From Humulus lupulus (lineage: Eukaryota; Streptophyta; Magnoliopsida; Rosales; Cannabaceae): a stretch of DNA of 64,000 nucleotides. Within the stretch, counting starts at the first letter, position 1. Every line of letters begins with the position of its first letter. Under the pieces are notes generated by a model that saw only the letters and a list, made by a program, of their open reading frames with translations, did no database searches and was not told the DNA's origin. The stretch spans positions 109,158,358 through 109,222,357 of the forward strand of contig NC_084794.1 in NCBI RefSeq assembly GCF_963169125.1, read 5' to 3'. Below, piece by piece: positions 57,201 through 64,000 of the stretch. Made by a program: the position numbers and the translations under genes.

Positions 57201-57793
57201 CATGGGGGTTGGTGAAATTTGAAATTCAAAGGGTGCCTCTAAACTCTATAAATAGGAGCCTATGGCTCACTTGAAAGACACAATATTTCTATCCTTTAGA
57301 GCACTTGGCTAGAAACACCTTGAGGCTTAATAATTCCATAAAGCATTTCCTTTAATCTGAGAGAGATCCCTTAGTGCTTGAGTTAGGGGGAAATAAGCTT
57401 TTGGACAAAGGTTTTAAACCTTGTTCAAGTTGGTGATCCCCAACCCTCTTCACTTAGGTTGTGTAAGTGAGAGTTTACTTGTGTTTCTGTTCTTACATTT
57501 TATTCTAGTGCTTTTCTTCTTATTCTCTTGTTCTATTTACTTGTAACTTTTGTTTAGAGTTGTAATCTTCTCTTTTGTTTCAAACACCTTTAATTTACTT
57601 GTAATCTTTTTCTTAGAGTTGTATTTTTTACTATTCTATATTTCTTCTCTTCTTCTTCATCTTTTTGTTTATTTGTACTTTCAGTTATATAATTGTAACC
57701 TTATTTAATCAATCTATATTTATTTTTAATATATTGCCTAGAGTTGTAATATTCTTACCTATTTCCATTGAGGCAAAACTATTTTTCCTAACA
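54265..57793 (+). repeat. C2 3' LTR, split by a solo LTR
   Basis: Segments 54265-54533 and 56932-57793 form one LTR of about 1.13 kb once the insert is removed. It ends TTTTTCCTAACA, as does the 5' LTR at 47080. The start is chosen from the polypurine tract and may be 70 bp further left. Confidence 0.75.
54534..56926 (-). mobile_element. Solo LTR, TGTAAC family, in the C2 3' LTR
   Basis: 2393 bp, TGTAACGCCC...GGCATTACA, flanked by perfect GTTAG (54529-54533 and 56927-56931). It holds CCGCGG-based palindromes at about 55803-55912, minus-strand AGGTAAG sites at 55550-55556 and 56167-56173, and an (AT)n run at about 56360-56377. It is the closest relative of C (6415-10112). Confidence 0.93.
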
Positions 57794-57879
57794 TATAACA
57801 GCTATGAGCAGTTAAATAGACTATTTGATTTAATTAAGTTCTTTGACATTCTGGAAAGATTTTCAAACTAGAATAAACA

Positions 57880-58138
57880 ACTAGTATCTCATTGTGAAAG
57901 CAATGGAAATACAACTATTCTAGAAGAACTAGAAATCATGAGAGGATAAAGCACATGAAATAAAGTATAATTTAATTCAAGACAATTTTACATAATTGAT
58001 GTAATAATCTTGAAGATAACTTCAAAATAGTTTCTTACAAAATTGTTCCAAAGACTTTGTTAGACAAATTCGGTCAAGAGAATATGATTGACATATTATA
58101 AGAGATGCCTCAATTTACTTTAGGCAAGTGGATGATTG
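57880..58138 (+). pseudogene. C3 Copia pol tail (end of RNase H) and polypurine tract
   Basis: A degraded reading across frames gives HEIKYNLIQDNFT, a KITSK block and LTK..P-K-like words, the usual last 60 residues of Copia RNase H. CAAGTGGATGAT then precedes the LTR and corresponds to the polypurine tract. Everything upstream of this in C3 is missing. Confidence 0.6.
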
Positions 58139-60412
58139 TTGGGAATAGTGCCCTTAAAGTAATTGTAGTTGACAAATGTTTTAAATGAAATAAATAATTG
58201 AATTGAATTATTATATATATAGACTATGTCCGATATTATATGATAATATTAAGTGAATATTAGAAAATTCCAAAGTTTATCTATGTGGTCTTAATCTCAT
58301 ATTGGTATGGGAGGATCGAGATTAAGATAATAAACTTAAATAGTTCGCAGTAAAATGAAGTTATAGAATCTTTAGATTAATTACTGCTAGTACGGTCCAC
58401 TAGTATTATGAATACATGTGACCTAGATCCAGGTTACTAGTGAAGTAGGACACTTTAGTGGAGGTACTTTGCATGCTGAGAGTATGTAGAACTAGAACAG
58501 ATGTGATTTGTTAATACTTGTTAAAACACTATTTCATAATATTAATCAAACACATCAAACGATGATCATCTACATGATGATCTTAATCATGAGGTTACTA
58601 TGAACTCCTATATATGTCATCTAATCATTTGATTCATGCGTTAAGGTTTGTCAGAATGATCAGGCTAAGAACAATTGTTTTGGGGACTCAATGATGTATA
58701 TGACTGGTGACATAGTTTAACAAATATGGAATCTATTCCTTCTTATAGATTGGATAATGGTTCCATATTGGGTTGACTTTTGGAACTAAAAACGTTATGA
58801 GCGTTCACGTCGCAAACTTGTTGTGACAGAATCTTCACTTGTAAAGTCAATGGTACTCTGGGAACAAGATATATCTAAAAGTGTAAAACAGTAATTTTAT
58901 TCCCTTTTAATTATGAACCATTTATAGAGGATTAACGTTGTATGTAATGATTATATCAATGGACACTTTATTCTTTATAAAATACTTAGTAAATATATGT
59001 CTATAATTATCAAGAGTTCAATCTCATATTTTTAGTGGAGTAATCATGAGATTAATAAATATGATTATTTAATCAAATAGCTTTGATTAATAATGTAATA
59101 TTTATTATAGCTTGATATTATAGGTCCATAGGTCTCCAAGGTGGCTCTATCAACACCATATCAATGTTGGAGTTGATACAAGGGTATAACTATAATTTGA
59201 GAATTTGAGAAGAATTTTATTCTTCGGGTCAAGTATGTAATTATATGATAATTGATGTTGAATAATTAATTTAGAGTTAATTATTAATTTAAAAAATATA
59301 TTTATTAATTTAAATATATAAATTTTTTAATTTCATATAAATAAATAAATAAATTTTTGAAATTAATTATTTTATTTGAGTGAGAGAAAATAAAATTGGT
59401 AAGTCAAAAATAATTTTTTATTTATTGAATTTTAAAAGATGATGATAATGATGATCATTAATTTAAATTTTGATTTTAAATTTAAATTTTGAAATATGGT
59501 TGTTATCTTTTCCTTAAAAAGATTAACACCTTATTTTGTAGGAGATTGATTTTAATTATATAATTAAATAAAAGAAAAATGCAAAATCCTTGAAAAGGGA
59601 ATAGCAGTACATGCCTAACACAGTCCAAGGAATGTGCCATGTGTGTACCACTTGTACTGATATTGTATCAGTATAGTTTTTATTTTATTTATTTAATAAT
59701 TTGAAAATAGTTTTTTCAAATATGGTAAGTTATACATTTACCTAAAATCTAATCCTACCATCATCATTATAATATATTATATTATTATTAATTGAAATAA
59801 TAAGGTAATATAAATCTCTATATATATGATATAGAAGAAGAAGTGAAAAAGATAGACAATACACACAAGACAAGACATAAGATACAACAATATACAATTC
59901 AGAATAGATCTCAGAGGTTTTTGTTAGACAAAAACTCTCTCAATTTCTTCTTCTTTATTCTAGTCATTCTCAGACCATAATCCAAGTTCTCATGTGTTGA
60001 GAAATACTTGTGATTCTTAAAATACAAACACATGTTTTCTATGTACCCACACACATCTTGAGGTGTAGAGAACACTCCGGAAGATCATGGTTTGAGTGCT
60101 CAAAGCTTTGGATAGGAAGATCGATAAAAATACGAAAAGAATCAAGGTCACTTGATAGGCTTCAAAGAGGTAAAAATGTATGTTCTTGATTTTTGTGTGT
60201 TTATATGTTGTATATTTATATACATATTTGTTGCATGATTAATAGTATTGTCTGATAATGTTTCTGGATTGTTCTCTTGGTCATATAAATTTTTTATATG
60301 ATTAATGAAAAATTTTGATTGTTGTTCTTCTGTTGTTCATAAATAAACAACAATGGGCCCACCACGCGTGATTTTTCGCTGCGTGCTCTGATTGGTTTTC
60401 CAAGAGTTGTAG
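58139..60412 (+). repeat. C3 Copia 3' LTR
   Basis: It starts TGTTGGGAATAGTGCCC, a widespread plant Copia LTR opening. It is strongly A/T-rich and contains CTCATGTGTTGAGAA at about 59990, also found in the C1 LTR. It probably ends just after TTCGCTGCGTGCTCTGATTGG (about 60377-60397). The exact end is uncertain because there is no second LTR and no target duplication to compare. Confidence 0.65.
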
Positions 60413-60510
60413 TTTTTTTTTATCAGATTTTCCCTTTCATTTGCGAGCTAGACTAACTCACTCAAATATCTTATACAACCAACAATCATTGTCCCCAGCC
60501 CACAGACACC

Positions 60511-62436
60511 ATGAGGGAACATAGGGAAGCTATCCTCAAGATTTCCTACGGTTGGCGATCCCTCTCATATCTTCTCCATGAGGACAAGCTTTGGCTTTGC
60601 AACCTTCTAGAAGAGGGTGAGACTACTGACGACTTCGGAAATCGCAAATATGTGAGATGGGAAGATGTGCCTGTGCCCACCACCAAGCTCCCCGTGAGAG
60701 GCAAATACGTGGGCCCGGGCTCTAATACCCATAGATCTTGCCTTTTTGAACCCTCGGGCTCGGGAAATGAGGCACAAGACAAGGCCTCAGCGAGCTCGTC
60801 ATGAGGAGGTAAAGTTATGCTTGACCCATCTATGTGGTTTCCCTCTTTACTTAAGTATGAACCTGATGTAATGGTTCTTTTTAAGAACCCTAGGAATAAC
60901 TTCCTGGCATGGTCAAGGGTAGACATTAGGGTTCATAGGTTCGATAGTTGGCTAGGGAAATACAATACCATGTATAGTTTGAATGAGGTCTAGGATGGGG
61001 TAGCCATGCAATATGACACAAATGATTATAGGATTCTTTCAAGGATGTCCCCCACACTCAGGGAGGGGACTCCAGTGGCCTCGTCAGAAAACAGGAGAAT
61101 TTTCTGGTCCCCGAGTTCGAGCTCTAATGAATCCTCCAATTAGGTTCTTGATACTTAATCTTTTTTAATATTGAAATGTATATGATTTTTCCTTTCTCGG
61201 CTTAACCGATCTTCTTTGTTCTTTTCAGGTGACATGGAGTCAGATTTGGAAAACCTCTTGGGTAAACCTCCTAAGGCCCAGGGGACCAAGCGAGGATGCA
61301 CCACCTCGAAAAAGGGTTCCCCTTCGAAGTCCGCGAAGGTTGCAGAGGGTTCCCCTCCCTCAAAGCTTACCTCCAACGAGCCCAAGCTCTAGGCTGCGAA
61401 CCCTACCAATGTGGTCGGTGTTCCTACGACCTCGATGGACATCACCATCAAGCCCCCGGTTACCATGCCACCTCCTGGTGCGAAGTCTCCTCCTCCTCCT
61501 CCTTGCCTGGTCCCTGTCGAAGACAAAGGAAAAAAGGTCGCATCTCCTTCGGCTCCTCAACCTGTGGGTGCCCCGACCATAACTCGGCAGTTTGTGGCCT
61601 CGTTTCACATGTGAGAATACCTCTTGGTAAGCGTGGTCGGGACCCTAGGGTTTGATCTCTGTTCAAAATTTCTATCTCGGGCCGGCCAGTCGTGTAGCAA
61701 CCTCGATACCAAGGTGTGGCGGTTCCTGAGGGGGAACAATCCCACTCGCCTCACTTACCAAACCATGGAGCTCGGGGTTTTAATAATTCTATTTCACGTG
61801 ATCTTTATTTTCCTGGTCACTTTCTTAATTTTCTAACCAAGGTAATCTTGTGTTTCAGACCCCCCTCGGTATCCTTTGCCAAAGCCTGCTCTTCTCCTCA
61901 AGAATGGTGGTGGCCGAGACCCTAGTTTATGACACAAACTAGGCTTGAATCCATGCCAAGGATGATCTGAAGGAGGCCAAGATCGAGGACGCTCTCATAA
62001 TCTCTCAGACCAAACTCGCCTCTTTTGATACTGCCGTCGACAACCTGAAGGTGGAGCTTCACACCAAGATGACTAATTTCAATGCCGCTAAGGCCGAGAT
62101 TTATCGCTTGAAGGCGTAGACTAGTGCTGCCAAGGCGTAGGTTGAATGTCTGAGGGAGGAGAAAAACTATGCCTTTGAGATTCTTGAGGATGAAACGAAA
62201 CGCATGCTCGAGGAATTCAAGGCCAAGAAGAACTGGGCAAATGACCAGGCCATGTACCTGATGTGGTCCCTGAATGCCGAGATGGACACCTCGTTTCTTG
62301 AGGATAAGAAGAAGAAATCATCTCCAAGTGGAAGGCTCAGTTGGCCGAGGAGGAGGTTGCGACCACCACACTAGATGGCGGAGCTGAAGAGGAGACACGG
62401 GAGGAGGTCGAGTCTGCACCTGCTGGTCAAGACTAA
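60511..62436 (+). pseudogene. G4 antisense additional ORF
   Basis: It lies downstream of, and opposite to, the minus-strand integrase, as in G2. An ATG at 60511 opens 97 codons, and the same frame continues after a TGA to about 61140 (LDPSMWFPSLLKYEPDVMVL, FLAWSRVDIRVHRFDSWLGK). An intron-like gap (61143-61228, GT...CAG) follows, then a basic/proline-rich part starting MESDLENLLGKPPKAQGTKR. A coiled coil at about 61980-62300 (LASFDTAVDNLKVELHTKMT, FEILEDETKRMLEEFKAKKN) has two TAG codons and a frameshift. Layout and position match the G2 ORF; function is unknown. Confidence 0.55.
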
Positions 62437-63330
62437 ATTTTACTAAGAAGAGTTGCGTCCCTTATCCTTTTTTTGTAATTATTTTTACACCCTTCGAGCA
62501 AAGACAATTTGAAACATTTACTTATGTTTCTTACTTACATGTTAATGGTAGTTTTTATTTTTATGCTTATGTTCCTTGCTCGCAACATTTACACATATTG
62601 TCTACCTTGGATGCTTTTTACTTCATCATATGCTCATATTTCTTGCTCGAAACATTTATGCATATTGTGCCTATAGTTCTATGTTTGTTTATCTATACAA
62701 ATATTTGTTGGGCTTTAGCTTGAATTGCGATGTATTCATACATAGTTCAAGCGACTGCCCTTTTTGACTTCGTTATTTTCAATGTCGAATATTACTTTTA
62801 CCCCATATTTTTATTAAAAAAGTATTTAGTGGCATGTGACCTCGTTAGTCTAGTTATATTTTTTTTTCCATGGTAACTTTTCCTCATCCTCAAGTATGAT
62901 CTCAAGGTTGCGAGGTCAAAACTTATTTGCAAAAATTTCCAGTCCTTGTCTCGACTTATAATTTTTGTTGGTTTATCTAGAATTCCAACTTTTGGTTGCG
63001 TTAATTAGGCTTTGCTGGTTTGTTCCAAACTTTTTTAGTTCGTGTTTGGTTAATAATCCATACACTATTATTAGAATTCATTTTTATTGATGTTATGTTT
63101 TTTCGAGCTCATGGTATGATTGTATGTCACTTATGCCCCATTAATATCCTATGATTGTAATCTTAGGTTATTGAATTTTGAGGGCTTGCAAAAAAAAAGT
63201 ATAACGGTAAAAAATACAAAATTTGATTGAACACCAGTGCTTTATTGATGAAAAGCAAGATTTTAAATACAAGCCGAGTTAAAATGAATAAACATCGTTC
63301 CTACATTACTGATATTAAGGTCGTAGGTGT
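62437..63330 (-). other. G4 spacer between pol and the antisense ORF
   Basis: T-rich on the plus strand with no supported ORF. It contains repeated TTGCTCG-A-CATTTA.CATATTG words at about 62574-62605 and 62642-62670, suggesting a local duplication. Confidence 0.5.
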
Positions 63331-64000
63331 TCACCATTCCAAGCTCACGGGACCAAACCTCCATTCAACCTCGCCAGTTTATAAACTCCAGGTCGAATGA
63401 TGGACTCGATTTGGTAGGGTCCTTCCCAATCAGGCCCGAGCACCCCAGCAGATGGATATCGTGTGGCCAGAAACACACGTTTGAGTACCAAATCTCCCAA
63501 TCCAAATTTCTTGTCTCAGACTCTTTTGTTGAAATATCTTGTAGCCCTCTGCTGGTATGCAACATTTCTTAGTTGGGCTTCATTTCATCTTCCTTCAATA
63601 AGGTCTAGACTCTCTTCGATTTGGGATTGGTTCGAGGTTTTTTCGTATGCCTTGCTCCTTATAGTTGGGATTTCAACTTCCATAGGCAACATGGCCTCAC
63701 ATACATAAACCAATGAGAAAGGGGTATGCCCTGTTGAAGTCCGTGCTATCATTATGTACGCCCATAAGACTAGTGGTAGTCCTTTTGGCCTCTTCTAGAC
63801 TTTTCTTCATAGAACTCTTAAAGTTTTATTTACTGCCTTGACCTGACCATTTTCCTTTGGATGGGCCACAAAAAGGAAAAACTTTAATTATTCCATTCTT
63901 TTCGCAGAAATGTGTGAACAAGTCACTGTTGAATTGGGTCCCGTTATCTGATACGATCTTTCTAGGCATCCCATATCTATAGATTATGCTCTTTACTACG
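63331..64000 (-). pseudogene. G4 integrase, C-terminal two thirds (runs off the window)
   Basis: The minus strand from 64000 reads YGMPRKIVSDNGTQFNSDLF, containing the second catalytic Asp, then CEKNGIIKVFPF. After a one-base frameshift near 63880 it reads AHPKENGQVKAVNKTLR, with Lys where the catalytic Glu of NGQVE-type motifs is expected. The C-terminal module includes RATRYFNKRV, LGDLVLKRVFLA and LGPDWEGPYQI, and ends near 63331. It is the intact-length counterpart of the segment deleted in G2. Stops at about 63815 and 63575 also disable it. Confidence 0.82.

Larger units (their letters stand above)
46306..57793 (+). mobile_element. C2: Ty1/Copia element with truncated 5' LTR and two inserted solo LTRs
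   Basis: The order is 5' LTR fragment (46306-47080), gag (47109), solo LTR (47987-50526), pol (to 53655), 3' non-coding region and 3' LTR (54265-57793) split by a second solo LTR (54534-56926). The LTR parts 46306-47080 and 57030-57793 are nearly collinear. The 5' LTR lacks its first several hundred bases, so the left target duplication is lost. Both inserted LTRs belong to the TGTAAC family in minus orientation. Confidence 0.88.

Noticed and set aside
61229..61925. Pro/Ser/Arg-rich overlapping ORFs as separate genes
   Set aside because: They are alternative frames of the G4 antisense ORF, and only the ME-start frame matches the G2 counterpart.

Overview
The window is repeat-rich plant nuclear DNA. 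I find no host gene, rRNA or tRNA that I can support. Nearly everything is LTR-retrotransposon sequence nested by successive insertion, plus one DNA-transposon end. The plant Ty3/Gypsy Tat-type and Ty1/Copia coding signatures, the initiator-Met tRNA primer sites and the AT-rich background point to a flowering plant. I do not name a species.

Layout. 1-4195: left-truncated Tat-like Gypsy element on the minus strand (G1: start of RT, protease, gag, 5' LTR). 4196-4643: remnant of a TGTAAC-type LTR that G1 entered. About 4644-44303: one old plus-strand Tat-like Gypsy element (G2), about 11.5 kb of visible own sequence, split by six insertions: B (4883-6373, minus LTR), C (6415-10112, TGTAAC solo LTR with a 25-bp minisatellite and a hairpin-rich block), D (14094-15887, solo LTR), E (20607-22595, solo LTR), C1 (23279-33238, complete Copia) and H (33801-42959, complete but non-coding LTR element with a chromovirus-like pol tail). 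Five of the six have matching or one-mismatch 5-bp target duplications. 44304-46305: AT-rich DNA, a CACTA-like transposon end and a Copia LTR scrap. 46306-57793: a second Copia element (C2) carrying two TGTAAC solo LTRs (47987-50526 and 54534-56926). About 57880-60412: tail and 3' LTR of a third Copia (C3). 60511-64000: downstream part of another Tat-like Gypsy (G4), with integrase on the minus strand and an extra ORF in antisense.

All polyproteins are pseudogenes. C1 and C2 keep one frame throughout with four in-frame stops each; G1, G2 and G4 also have frameshifts or deletions. At insertions D (G2 pol) and 47987-50526 (C2 gag-pol), removing the insert and one target copy restores the host element's reading frame, which fixes the order of events.

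The most unusual material is in the TGTAAC LTR family (4196-4643, 6415-10112, the two LTRs of H, 47987-50526, 54534-56926). The well-preserved copies carry, at a corresponding position, a GC-rich island of short palindromes whose sequence differs from element to element. In copy C this region holds about 750 bp of consecutive small hairpins. The same LTRs carry three recurrent AGGTAAG-type splice-donor consensus sites in transcript sense. These patterns are the best candidates for something undescribed.
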